From: SIG447 sp045577075
GTDB taxonomy: Bacteria > Bacillota > Clostridia > UMGS1883 > UMGS1540
DNA length: 20,950 nucleotides
NCBI GenBank assembly: GCA_045577075.1
Contig: JAZNHR010000040.1
Span: 1-20,950, forward strand
Direction: 5' to 3'
Of the stretch, positions 7,418 to 17,300 are shown piece after piece. How positions within the stretch are numbered: the stretch's first letter is position 1; every line of letters begins with the position of its first letter. Below the pieces are notes generated by a model. It was not told the DNA's origin. It worked only from the letters and a program-made list of their open reading frames with translations, and did not search any database. The position numbers and the translations under genes are program-made.

Positions 7418-9152
7418 TTTCTTCACCCCCGTGTGTTTGCTGCATATATACTTCTCTATAAATGGCGCAAGTTCCAAGAAGTTCTTCATGTGTGCCCTGT
7501 GCGACGATGCGGCCGCCGTCCATAACAACAATCACATCTGCATCCATTACGGAAGCGATGCGCTGCGCAATAATAATTTTTGTAGTTTCAGGAAGATAGG
7601 TTCTTAAACCATTTCGGATTAGCGCATCTGTCTTTGTATCTACTGCACTTGTGGAATCATCTAAAATTAAAATTTTCGGTTTTTTCAAAAGTGCTCTTGC
7701 GATGCAAAGTCGTTGTTTTTGACCACCGGAAACGTTTGTGCCACCTTGTTCAATATGTGTGTCATATTTATCAGGGAAGTTTTGAATGAAATCATCAGCC
7801 ATGGCAAGCTTACATGCCTCTATAATTTCTTCATCAGACGCCTTCGGATTTCCCCATTTCAAATTTTCCCGAATGGTACCGGAAAACAAAAGATTTTTTT
7901 GAAGTACCATAGCCACTACACCGCGAAGGGTATCAAGATCATAGTTGCGAACGTCTTTCCCCCCTACCAAAATTTTCCCTTCTGTTGCGTCATACAACCG
8001 TGGAATTAGCTGCACCAGGGAGGACTTACTCGAACCTGTGCCGCCGATAATTCCCACAGTTTGGCCCGCCTGTATTTTCAAAGAAACATCAGAAAGCGCA
8101 AACTGTTTTGCTTTGGAGGAATACTTAAAGCTTACACCTTCAAACACAACGGAGCCATCTTTCACAGTATAAACCGGGTCTTCAGGATTTGTAAGTGCCG
8201 GCAATTCATCCAGCACTTCGCAAATACGTTTCGCCGACTCTGTAGACATGGTGAGCATAACATAAATCATGGAAAGCATCATAAGAGACATCAAGATTTG
8301 CATTCCGTATGTCAGCATGGCAGAAATTTGCCCGATGTCAATCTGCGTGCCACCGCTGGATATTACAAGCTTTGCACCGATAAACAAAACAAAAACCGTG
8401 TTAAAATACATACAGAAGTTCATAAGAGGCATATTCATTGCCACAATGCGTTCTGCATTCGTAAAGTCATTTCGTATATCTTCTGCCGCCAAACCAAATT
8501 TTTCTTTTTCATGTTTCTCTCTGGCAAAGCTCTTAACAACACGCATGCCGCGAACGTTTTCTTCTATGGACTCATTTAAACGATCATATTTTTTAAAGAC
8601 GCGGCGAAATGCAGGCATAGCCTTCCGGCCTATCATGAAAAGGCCCAGCCCGAGAACGGGAATAATGACAACAAAAGAGGTGGCAAGCGCTCCGCCCATG
8701 ATATATGCCATTATAACAGAAAAGATTAACATCAAAGGACTACGAATTGCCGTGCGAATCAGCATCATAAATGCCATTTGAACATTGCTCACGTCCGTTG
8801 TCAGTCTTGTCACAAGCGAAGAGGAAGAAAATTTATCAATGTTTTCAAAAGAATACGTCTGTATTCTGGCAAAAATGTCATGCCGTAAATTTTTGGCAAA
8901 GCCAGCGGACGCTTTCGCACAGGTAGCCCCCGCAATCCCCCCCAAAGCCAGTGAAGCACACGCCATCACTGCGAGAAGAACGCCGATTTTAATAATTTCC
9001 GTAAGTTCTGTCCCAGCTTTAATCTTATTAACCAGATTTGCCGTGATAAACGGAATAGATGTTTCTATTATAGCTTCCCCAACAATAAAAATAAGGGTTA
9101 AAATCGTTGCCAGTTTATATTCTCTTATGCATTTTGCAAGTCGCTTTAACAT
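7407..9152 (-). CDS. ABC exporter subunit with degenerate ATPase site (first gene of the pair)
   Basis: 581-residue half-transporter with a type I exporter membrane domain and a C-terminal nucleotide-binding domain. Walker A GGTGSSKSS and the canonical signature VSGGQKQR are present, but the catalytic glutamate after Walker B is Asp (LDDSTSAVD, Asp499) and the switch histidine is Gln (IIIAQRIAS, Gln530). This is the pattern of the non-hydrolysing subunit in heterodimeric exporters such as BmrCD, LmrCD or TM287/288. The start is ATG 9152 (MLKRLAK), with AAGGAAG upstream. A TTG at 9176 would add eight residues but would place the purine-rich binding site inside the coding region. It is co-transcribed with, and overlaps by 11 bases, the gene that follows. 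Confidence 0.93.
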   Translation of the reverse strand: MLKRLAKCIREYKLATILTLIFIVGEAIIETSIPFITANLVNKIKAGTELTEIIKIGVLLAVMACASLALGGIAGATCAKASAGFAKNLRHDIFARIQTYSFENIDKFSSSSLVTRLTTDVSNVQMAFMMLIRTAIRSPLMLIFSVIMAYIMGGALATSFVVIIPVLGLGLFMIGRKAMPAFRRVFKKYDRLNESIEENVRGMRVVKSFAREKHEKEKFGLAAEDIRNDFTNAERIVAMNMPLMNFCMYFNTVFVLFIGAKLVISSGGTQIDIGQISAMLTYGMQILMSLMMLSMIYVMLTMSTESAKRICEVLDELPALTNPEDPVYTVKDGSVVFEGVSFKYSSKAKQFALSDVSLKIQAGQTVGIIGGTGSSKSSLVQLIPRLYDATEGKILVGGKDVRNYDLDTLRGVVAMVLQKNLLFSGTIRENLKWGNPKASDEEIIEACKLAMADDFIQNFPDKYDTHIEQGGTNVSGGQKQRLCIARALLKKPKILILDDSTSAVDTKTDALIRNGLRTYLPETTKIIIAQRIASVMDADVIVVMDGGRIVAQGTHEELLGTCAIYREVYMQQTHGGEENAK

Positions 9153-9193
9153 GTGTCCCTCTTCCTTTCCTTGCAAAAAATTCCATAAACAAT

Positions 9194-9222
9194 ATTATAC
9201 GCTAACTGAAATTAAATGTCAA
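9194..9222 (-). promoter_or_regulatory. Consensus sigma-A promoter of the ABC exporter operon
   Basis: Minus strand perfect TTGACA (9222-9217), 17-base spacer and perfect TATAAT (9199-9194). The leader to ATG 9152 is only about 35 bases, too short for a riboswitch or peptide-controlled attenuator, so regulation would have to come from elsewhere. Confidence 0.92.
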
Positions 9223-9256
9223 GTTTACCTTATGAACGATTTGTAAATTTTAGAGC

Positions 9257-9284
9257 AAAAAAGGCGTTCCTTACGGAACGCCTT
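9257..9284 (-). terminator. Intrinsic terminator of the aldolase gene
   Basis: On the minus strand an 8-bp perfect GC-rich stem, GGCGTTCC/GGAACGCC (9282-9275 and 9270-9263), with loop GTAA is followed by six T residues (9262-9257). It begins 15 bases after the aldolase stop codon and ends 35 bases before the ABC operon promoter. Confidence 0.95.
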
Positions 9285-9298
9285 AATAACTTTTTACA

Positions 9299-10234
9299 TT
9301 ATGCTTTGCCGTTGCAGCCAAGTACATTTACAAGCTTATGCTTGACGAGGCCTTTGATGGCTTCTCTTGCAGGCTTTAAATACTGTCTGGGATCAAAGTG
9401 ATCGGGATGCTCTGCGAAGTGCTTGCGGATGCTGCCGGTAAGTGCAAGACGAAGGTCAGAGTCAATGTTGATTTTGCAAACGCTCATGGAAGCAGCCTTG
9501 CGAAGCATGTCTTCCGGAATACCGATTGCGTCCGGCATTTTACCACCGTTTGCGTTAATCATTTCAACAAACTCCGGAATAACGGAAGATGCACCATGCA
9601 GAACAATCGGGAATCCAGGAAGCTTTTCGCTTACTTTTTCCAGAATGTCAAAACGAAGCTGCGGCTTCTGGCCGGGCTTAAACTTGTATGCGCCGTGGCT
9701 GGTGCCGATAGCGATTGCCAAAGAGTCAACACCGGTGCGTTCTACGAATTCAATAACTTCAGCCGGGTTTGTGTAGGCTGCGTCTTCAGCAGAAACGTTA
9801 ACTGCATCTTCGATACCTGCAAGACGACCCAATTCACCTTCTACAACAACACCCTTATCGTGTGCGTATTCCACTACCTGCTTTGTAAGCTTAATGTTTT
9901 CTTCGAAGCTAAGGTGCGAGCCGTCAATCATAACGGAGGTAAAACCGCCGTCGCTACAGGACTTACACAGTTCAAAGCTGTCACCATGGTCAAGGTGAAC
10001 ACAAATCGGAAGGTCTGTTTCAATCAGAGCAGCTTCGATAAGCTTCATAAGGTATGTGTGGTTTGCGTACTTACGTGCGCCTGCGGAAACCTGAAGAATC
10101 AGGGGTGCATTTTCTTCTTTTGCAGCTTCAGTAATCCCCTGAATGATTTCCATGTTGTTTACATTGAAAGCACCGATGGCATAGCCGCCGTCATATGCCT
10201 TCTTAAACATTTCCTTGGATGTTACGAGTGGCAT
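9299..10234 (-). CDS. fba: Class II fructose-1,6-bisphosphate aldolase
   Basis: Reversible cleavage of fructose-1,6-bisphosphate to dihydroxyacetone phosphate and glyceraldehyde-3-phosphate in glycolysis and gluconeogenesis; cytoplasmic, zinc-dependent. 311 residues, the usual length. Metal and catalytic residues are visible: VHLDHGDS (catalytic Asp82, zinc His83), GELG (Glu134), GTSHGAYKF (zinc His180), VLHGASS (zinc His213) and the phosphate-binding NIDSDLR near the C terminus. Start ATG 10234 follows AAAGGAG with good spacing. It is a single-gene unit with its own promoter and a strong terminator. A tagatose-bisphosphate aldolase is the only realistic alternative, and nothing in the neighbourhood points to one. 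Confidence 0.95.
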   Translation of the reverse strand: MPLVTSKEMFKKAYDGGYAIGAFNVNNMEIIQGITEAAKEENAPLILQVSAGARKYANHTYLMKLIEAALIETDLPICVHLDHGDSFELCKSCSDGGFTSVMIDGSHLSFEENIKLTKQVVEYAHDKGVVVEGELGRLAGIEDAVNVSAEDAAYTNPAEVIEFVERTGVDSLAIAIGTSHGAYKFKPGQKPQLRFDILEKVSEKLPGFPIVLHGASSVIPEFVEMINANGGKMPDAIGIPEDMLRKAASMSVCKINIDSDLRLALTGSIRKHFAEHPDHFDPRQYLKPAREAIKGLVKHKLVNVLGCNGKA

Positions 10235-10270
10235 GTTTATCGCTCCTTTTATCTTTTAGCTTTAGGGGTA

Positions 10271-10299
10271 ATTATACCATACTGCGCGTGTGCGGTCAA
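10271..10299 (-). promoter_or_regulatory. Sigma-A promoter of the aldolase gene
   Basis: Minus strand -35 TTGACC (10299-10294), 17-base spacer, perfect -10 TATAAT (10276-10271) with an upstream TG one base before the hexamer, an extended -10. A strong promoter is expected for a central glycolytic enzyme. Confidence 0.92.
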
Positions 10300-10326
10300 G
10301 TTAAAATTTTATATTTTTACAAAAAT

Positions 10327-11178
10327 TTATTTCACATTTGCCAGCATATCGCAGATTAACTTATGTGCAAATTTGAATTTTTCAACAGGATTTCCATTCG
10401 CTTCAAGTTTAATGGAACTGCCGTCAATTGCAGAGAGACCTTCAAAAGCGTGCAGATGCGGTTCCATAGAAAGGAAGAAATGTCTACCGGTATCTTTAAG
10501 ACGCTGTAAAATCGTCGGATAGTCCGTATCACCCATGCCTGGGGGAACAATCGTTTTGTCACTCTTAGCATCTTTTACATGAATGTATTCAATATGGTCT
10601 TTGAGCAAATCAAAAGCCGCCACAGCATCAAAGCCTGCATAGGAGAAGTTGCCTGCATCAAAGGTTGCGCGGAGCTTGTCGCTGCCAATAGATTCAAAAA
10701 TATCAAGACAGTTTTCAGGTGCCTGGCCGTAAATATAACCGCCTTCGTTTTCGTGCAGCAAAATCACATCATGGCCCTTTGCCGCATCCACATAAGCCTG
10801 CATACGGGAAAGAACTTTGTCACGGAATTTGGAAGCAGGCTCCCCTTCCGGCAAAAGGCAAGTGAAAACGCGAATATATTTTGTATCGAAAATCTTTGCC
10901 GTTTCTAAAACTCTGCGGAAAACAACCAAATCATCTTCAAGGGGAGAATCCAGTGTTACCTTGCCGATGGGAGAACCAAGAGCAGAAACCTTAAAGCCTC
11001 TTGCATCCCATCCTTTTTTAATTTCCTTAGCTTCCTCACTTGTTAAAAGCGAAACATTCTTTTCCCCACAGCCTCTCGGCTCCAGATAGGAAATTCCAAT
11101 ACTTTCCAAAACGTCCATCTGGACAGAAAGATTTGCGTCAATTTCATCTGCAAATCCTGAAAAAGTATACCAGCTCAT
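10327..11178 (-). CDS. Sugar phosphate isomerase/epimerase-like TIM-barrel protein
   Basis: 283 residues of the xylose isomerase-like TIM-barrel family (AP endonuclease 2 superfamily). The metal-binding set is recognisable: Glu143 in LLHENEGGYIYG, Asp174 in TFDAGNF, His200 in YIHVKDAK and Glu239 in LSMEPHL. PPGMGDTDY (212-220) is the usual substrate-side loop of this group. Members isomerise, epimerise or dehydrate free or phosphorylated sugars and inositols; the substrate cannot be assigned here. The start ATG 11178 has a near-perfect TAAGGAGGT site. The gene has its own promoter and no clear terminator before the aldolase promoter, so some read-through into the aldolase gene is possible. 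It is divergent from the glucan synthase gene across 157 bases. Confidence 0.85.
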   Translation of the reverse strand: MSWYTFSGFADEIDANLSVQMDVLESIGISYLEPRGCGEKNVSLLTSEEAKEIKKGWDARGFKVSALGSPIGKVTLDSPLEDDLVVFRRVLETAKIFDTKYIRVFTCLLPEGEPASKFRDKVLSRMQAYVDAAKGHDVILLHENEGGYIYGQAPENCLDIFESIGSDKLRATFDAGNFSYAGFDAVAAFDLLKDHIEYIHVKDAKSDKTIVPPGMGDTDYPTILQRLKDTGRHFFLSMEPHLHAFEGLSAIDGSSIKLEANGNPVEKFKFAHKLICDMLANVK

Positions 11179-11203
11179 AGTATTACCTCCTTAGTTTTTC
11201 TTA

Positions 11204-11232
11204 AGTATACCATATTTATCCAAAATAATCAA
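11204..11232 (-). promoter_or_regulatory. Sigma-A promoter of the TIM-barrel isomerase gene
   Basis: Minus strand -35 TTGATT (11232-11227), 17-base spacer, -10 TATACT (11209-11204) preceded by an extended TG. The shared 157-base divergent region (11179-11335) holds this promoter, an AT-rich tract and the weak plus-strand promoter of the glucan synthase. Confidence 0.8.
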
Positions 11233-11291
11233 GTTAAAAGCAAGAAAAAATCGTAAAAAGCAAAGTTTTTTAAAAATGAATAAGATACTTT

Positions 11292-11320
11292 TTGTCGGGT
11301 TAAAGTAAGCATACTATGGA
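11292..11320 (+). promoter_or_regulatory. Possible weak promoter of the glucan synthase gene
   Basis: TTGTCG (11292-11297) and TATGGA (11315-11320) are spaced by 17 bases, but both hexamers are poor matches and the -10 would lie very near the ribosome binding site GGAGG at 11327-11331. It may instead use an alternative sigma factor or a start site I do not recognise. Confidence 0.3.
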
Positions 11321-11335
11321 TATTTTGGAGGCTTT

Positions 11336-14300
11336 ATGAAAAGAAAAATTAAAAAAAGCTTTACGCAAATCACAAGAGCATATATTATCCTGATGCGGGA
11401 AAATAAAAGCATCAAAAGCGGTTCTAATGCCGAATGGCTTTTGGATAATTATTATATTTTTTCACAAGAAAATGCTTCGTTGAAAAATTTACGTCTTGCT
11501 ACCAGGGCGCAAAAGCACGCGTTTTCCCGTATGTTCTCCTGGGCGAAATTCTTCCTTGAAAAGGAGGAATATAAACTTCGTATCGAAGTACTATTGGCTG
11601 CTATAAGCGAAACGCAAAAAAGTGCATCATTTTCTGTTATGGAACTTAGCTATCTCCCCGCCGCCTTATCTGCTGTTTTATTGGAAAAAGCCGCTTTTCT
11701 TGCAAAAGATACTGCTGCAGCAGATTGTATGGGAAATATTGTCAAATCCCTTGTAACACTCCGTGAACTTGATATAAAAAAACTTTTCGAACAGCATTGT
11801 GCACTGGATATCGTTTTTTCAAGGGACAAAACTTTTGCGGAAATGACTTTTGATTCTAAAAAAATATACCGTCGTGCTGCAGCAAAGCTTGCTTCACGCG
11901 CAAAGACAACGGATGCAGCAGTCGCAGAGAAAGCTCTATCCCTTACAAAAAACAAAAAAGGGCTTACAGGAGAAGTGGGCTACTATTTAGTTGGCGATGG
12001 AGAAAACGAACTACGCCGTACTTTGGGTCTAAAAGAAAAGAAAAAACTACACCACACGTTTTTTTATCTTTCCAGTATCTTTTTTCTCACCTTCGCACTT
12101 TTGTTTTGGATATATATCTTTACAAGACGTTTTACCTGGGTACTATTGTCTACGCTCCCTATTTTGGATATCTCCGTGCAAACCATACAATTCCTTTTAA
12201 TGAAAACGACGCCTGTCCGTCCCTTGCCCCGTCTTGCACTTACAGAAGGTATACCCAAGCCCATTCTTGTAGTGTATCCTACGCTTTTATCCTCCGTAAA
12301 GAAAGCAGAAGAAATGGTAGAAAAGCTTGAAATTTGCTTCCTTGCAAATCGTGACAACAACTTAAAGTTTGCCGTTTTGGGAGATTTTCGAGATAGCCAA
12401 AAGCCAAATGAAGACGCTGCAATTCCTGCTTCTTGCAGCAAGGCAATTGCTAGACTGAACGCAAAATATGGAGAACGGTTTTTCCTTTTGTGTCGAGAGC
12501 AAATATATTCTCAAAAGCAGAAAAAATGGATGGGCGAAGAGAGAAAACGCGGTGCTTTACATGACTTAAATCTGTTTTTGCGTGGAAAATATACGTTTCG
12601 GTATACAGCAGGCAATGTAAGTTCCCTGGAGGGAATACAGTATGTGCTAACGCTGGATGACGATACCCTTTTGCCCCCCTCAAGTGCGCAGAATCTTGCA
12701 GGAGCCGCCCTACATCCGCTTAATATGCCACAAATCAAAAACGGCCGCGTAAACAGTGGTTACGGCATTATCCAGCCCAGAGTATCTCTCCGTTTGGAAA
12801 GTGCAAACCGCACTTTCTTTTCCCGTATTTTTGCAGGGCAAGGCGGCATTGATACGTATCAATCCCCGATTTCAGAATTTTATATGGATGTATTTGGAGA
12901 ATCAATTTTTACAGGAAAAGGGTTATATCATGTGGACACCTTTCTTTCCTGTATATCCTTCCCAAAAGATACCGTTTTAAGCCACGACCTGTTGGAGGGT
13001 TGCTTCGTCCGTTGCGGGTTCGCATCCGACGTGCAGGTTTTCGATTCGTGTCCAGCAAGACTTACGGAATTCAGTGGACGGCAACACCGCTGGATGCGGG
13101 GAGACTGGCAGATTTTCCCTTGGCTCTTTAATACCGTTAGAAACGAAAAGGGTCAAAAGGTTCCAAACCATATTTCCGTTTTATCAAAATGGAAAATATT
13201 TGACAACATGCGCCGAAGTCTTACGCCCGTATTTAACCTCCTTCTTTTATCCGTCGGCGGCATTTTCCCTGCGTTACTGGCTTTCGTATCCCTTGGACTT
13301 CCCCTTGTTTTTTGTATTATAGATTCTATTCTTCGCAAAAGTTTTTTCCACGTAGGCGAAAAAAGAACAGCAAACATTATTTACGGTGTACGCTCTTCCA
13401 TTTACCAAACCACACTAACCATTGTTTTCCTTGCGCACAACGCACTCACAGCGCTTTCTGCAGCATTTTTAGGATGTATCCGTTCTGTTACGCACCGGGA
13501 CACCTTACAATGGGTCACGGCAGCGGATGCAGAGGCAGGGCAAAAGAAAACCCTTTACGCCGCCTATGTTTATATGCTTCCGTCTGTATTATACGGTCTT
13601 CTTGTCATTCTTGCTTGCCTTTCCGGCACGCTCCCAACAGGTGGTTTGCAATTATTTTTTGCATGCATTTGGATTTCTGCCCCCACGCTCGCCTATATAA
13701 GCGGTATGGAAGGCGAGCCGGATTCTTATACACTTTCTGCCAAAAACAATACAATTTTACGCGACACTGCCGAACGCATCTGGCATTTCTTTCGAGATTA
13801 CATGACGGAGGAAGATAATTTTCTGCCGCCGGATAATGTGCAGATAAAACCGTATAAGGGTGTTGCGCACAGAACGAGTCCAACAAACATCGGCCTAGGA
13901 ATTCTGGCTTGTCTGTGTGCTTGTGACCTTGGGTTTATTACCAAAGAAGAAATGGAATCACGCATCGAAAAAACCATGAATACAGTTGAAAAGCTCCCCA
14001 CCTGGCACGGGCATCTCTATAATTGGTACGACACTAAAACACTAAAGCCAATGCTGCCTCGCTATATTTCAACCGTTGACAGCGGAAACTTTGCCGCTTA
14101 TCTTTTAACAGCTGCCATGGGTCTAAAAGAATATGCAGGGGGCGAAACACCTTTATATACGCGTCTACTTCACTTTGTGGAAAATACAGACTTTCGGCCT
14201 CTCTTTCATAAAAAGAAAAAGCTATTTTCCATCGGGTTCTCTCTGGATGAAAACAAACTTACGGATTCATATTATGACCTTCTAATCAGCGAAGCAAGAC

Positions 14301-17300
14301 AGGCCGGCTTTCTTGCCATTGCACTTGGGCAAATTTCGCCTGCCCATTGGTTTGCTCTTGGGCGTGGGCTTGTGGAATCGGACGGGTATAAAGGCCTTGT
14401 TTCCTGGTCAGGGACAATGTTTGAATATTTCATGCCGCTTTTGATTATGCGAAAATATGAAAATTCTATGCTGGCGGAAACGTATCGGTTTGCCCTGTTA
14501 TGCCAAAAAAAATATGGAAAAAGACGGCGTGTGCCGTGGGGTGTTTCAGAATCCGGGTTTTATGCATTTGATAACGAAGAAAACTATCAATACAAAGCTT
14601 TCGGCGTGCCGGAGCTTGGACTTGCAAGACAAGATAGCGATGATGTGGTCATCACGCCATACGCAACAATTCTTGCCTTAATGGAAGACCCAAAAGCCGC
14701 CATTTTAAACATGCAGCTTTTACGAAAAGAAGGACTTTTCGGAGAATACGGTTTTTTTGAAGCAGCCGACTACTCTCCACACCGCATTACCGGCAACATG
14801 CGTCGTGGAGTTGTAAAAAGTTATATGTCACACCATCAAGGCATGAGTTTAGCGGCCATTACAAACCTATTATGTAAGAACGCTATGCAGCGAAGATTTC
14901 ATGCGCATCCTGCCATCAAAGCCACTGAGCCACTTTTAAAAGAACGCGTGCCGGTATGTGCCTCAGTTATAAAGGACAGACATGCGCGTCCATCCCCCGT
15001 TCGTTTTAAATGGCAAACAAGCGCTAGAAGCGTGCGCTCTTTCGAACAGGAAAATACCTTTCCAAGCCCGATGCACCTTTTATCAAACGGCAGTTACCAT
15101 GTGCATATTGATACGAAAGGGCGCGGAAGAAGCATGCTCGATGGGGTACATTTCAACACTTTCTCGCCTTATTTTGGTGGCGGCCAGAACATTTGGATTG
15201 TAAATACCGTCACGGGTGAAATTTTTGACGGCTACGGCAAAAAAATAATTTTTACAGAAAACAAAGCTGAATTCAAAACAGAATCTCCATCGCTTTCCGC
15301 TAGCCTTACAGTCTCCGTTCTCCCAGACGACACTTGTGAAAAACGACGCATTTCAATTGTAAATCAAAGTGGGAAAAGTCGTGTATATGAAATATACTTT
15401 TACACAGAGCCCTCCTTATCGCTCCCTGCTGCCGAATGGGCGCATCCTGCCTTTTCAAAACTTTTCATTACTACAAAAGAGGAAAACGGTGTACTACTTG
15501 CCAAGCGTAAAAAAAGAACAGAAAAAGAGAAAACGTTTGTAGGGTTTGCAGCAGCAATGCCGGAAGGTAATGTGGAAGGTACTATACAGTTCGACACAGA
15601 TCGTCTGTCTTTTTACGGACGAGACGGGTCTCTCCCCGTGTCCCTTTCCCCCGGTAGTATTCTTGCCAGAAAAACAGGAACCATATTGGACCCTTGTTTT
15701 GCTTTTAAAGTGCGTCTGTCTGTTTTGCCCGGCATGAGTGGGTCTGTTACCTTTCTTACAGGGCTTGCAGAATCAGAAGAAAAGGCAAAACAAATCGTTT
15801 ATAAATATCAAAATCATTCAGAAGTATCTGCAACAAATCCGACTGATACAGACATTGTATTTAAAGATGGTGAAGAAGAAGCTTTCTTGCACGCCGCCTC
15901 GTTTATGGTTTACGGCGGAGCCGGAATTTTGCAGATTGAAAAAGCAAAACGTAAAAATGTATTACCCAAACAAGAGCTATGGAAATTTGGCATCTCGGGA
16001 GACTTGCCAATTTTAACGGTTCGCCTTACAGAGCTTGCGGACGAAACACTCCTTGATGAGGCAATCAAAGCTGTAACTTATTGGAAAACCCATGGAATTT
16101 TAACGGATTTGGTCATTTTTTGTGATGAGCCTGGCGGTTATACGCGGCCTGTGTATCAAATGGCAGAAAAAAGAAGAAAAAACGGCATATATATCCTTGG
16201 ACGAAGAGATTTGAACGAAGCAGACTATGACCTTCTCCTCTCTGCTTCTGCCATATATCTAGATAAAGCGTCCGGCGGTTTTTCAAATCTACCCGCGTTT
16301 TCTCCTTTACCGACAGCAAAAATGCCTTTGAAAGGACAGCAAGATGGAAATCTCCCTTCCGTTTCTCTTTGTTTTAACAACGGCACAGGCGGATTTGATG
16401 CAGCAAACGGTGAATATGTAATTCAAATCAAGAAGGCGGGCGAAACACCCCTTCCTTGGGTACATGTTGTTGCAAACGAATTGTTTGGCTTCGTCGCAGG
16501 AGAAAGCGGCGGCGGCTACACCTGGTACGAAAACAGCCACGCATTTCGGCTTTCGCCATGGTCAAACGACCCGGTTCGAGACCCCTTATCGGAGCTTCTT
16601 GTCCTTTCGGAGGAAAACGATATTTGGTCCCCCATGGCAGGCGCATTCCCGGAGGAAGGGAACTTTAGAATTCGATATGGAGCCGGGTATGCTGTATACG
16701 AACGAAATACAAGAAATCTTATGCATGAAGTTACCATGTTCACTCCGCCAAAAGGTGCAAAAAAGCATGTTATGGTCACACTGGAAAATCTCGCCGACAA
16801 AAAAAGAGAGCTTCTTGTACAATACGCCTTTGCGCCTGTGTTAGGTACGCTACCACATCCGGACGATATTGTAGTACTCGAGACAGGCTCCTGTGTTCGT
16901 GTTCGAAATGCACTATCACGAGCAGAAAACGAAGTGTATCTATCAGCTTCTGGCAACTGTAAGTGTGGAAAGAAATTGGATAAAGTGTTTGCGAATCTAT
17001 CTGTTACGTTAGATAGAGGAGAAAGAAAAACCATGTGCTTCACCCTAGGTGTAGGTCAAATAGAGGAAACAGATATAGCTGCAGCCCTGTCCGACACAAA
17101 AAATTATTGGAACACCATTTTAACGAAGGTGCAGGTAAAAACAGAAGATATGGCAACAAATCTCATGCTAAACCGCTATCTTTTGTATCAGGCACTTGCC
17201 TGCCGCTTATTTGCACGTACAGCCTTTTATCAGTCAGGCGGTGCATTCGGGTTTCGCGACCAGCTACAGGATGTTCTCGCGCTAATGGACGCCGCGCCCC

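Noticed and set aside
7418..7531. A 38-residue N-terminal extension of the second ABC subunit
   Set aside because: It would overlap the first subunit gene by 125 bases without a binding site. The start at 7417 with GGGGGTG upstream is typical translational coupling.
10300..10326. AT-rich stretch after the isomerase gene considered as its terminator
   Set aside because: Only short A/T pairing is possible with no GC-containing stem. Read-through into the aldolase promoter region seems as likely.
9398..10522. A long (374-codon) open frame on the plus strand, rich in Cys, Phe and Asn
   Set aside because: It lies antisense to the aldolase and to the end of the isomerase gene, both with conserved catalytic motifs, promoters and ribosome binding sites. 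Its composition is that of a reverse-frame shadow, and it resembles no known protein.
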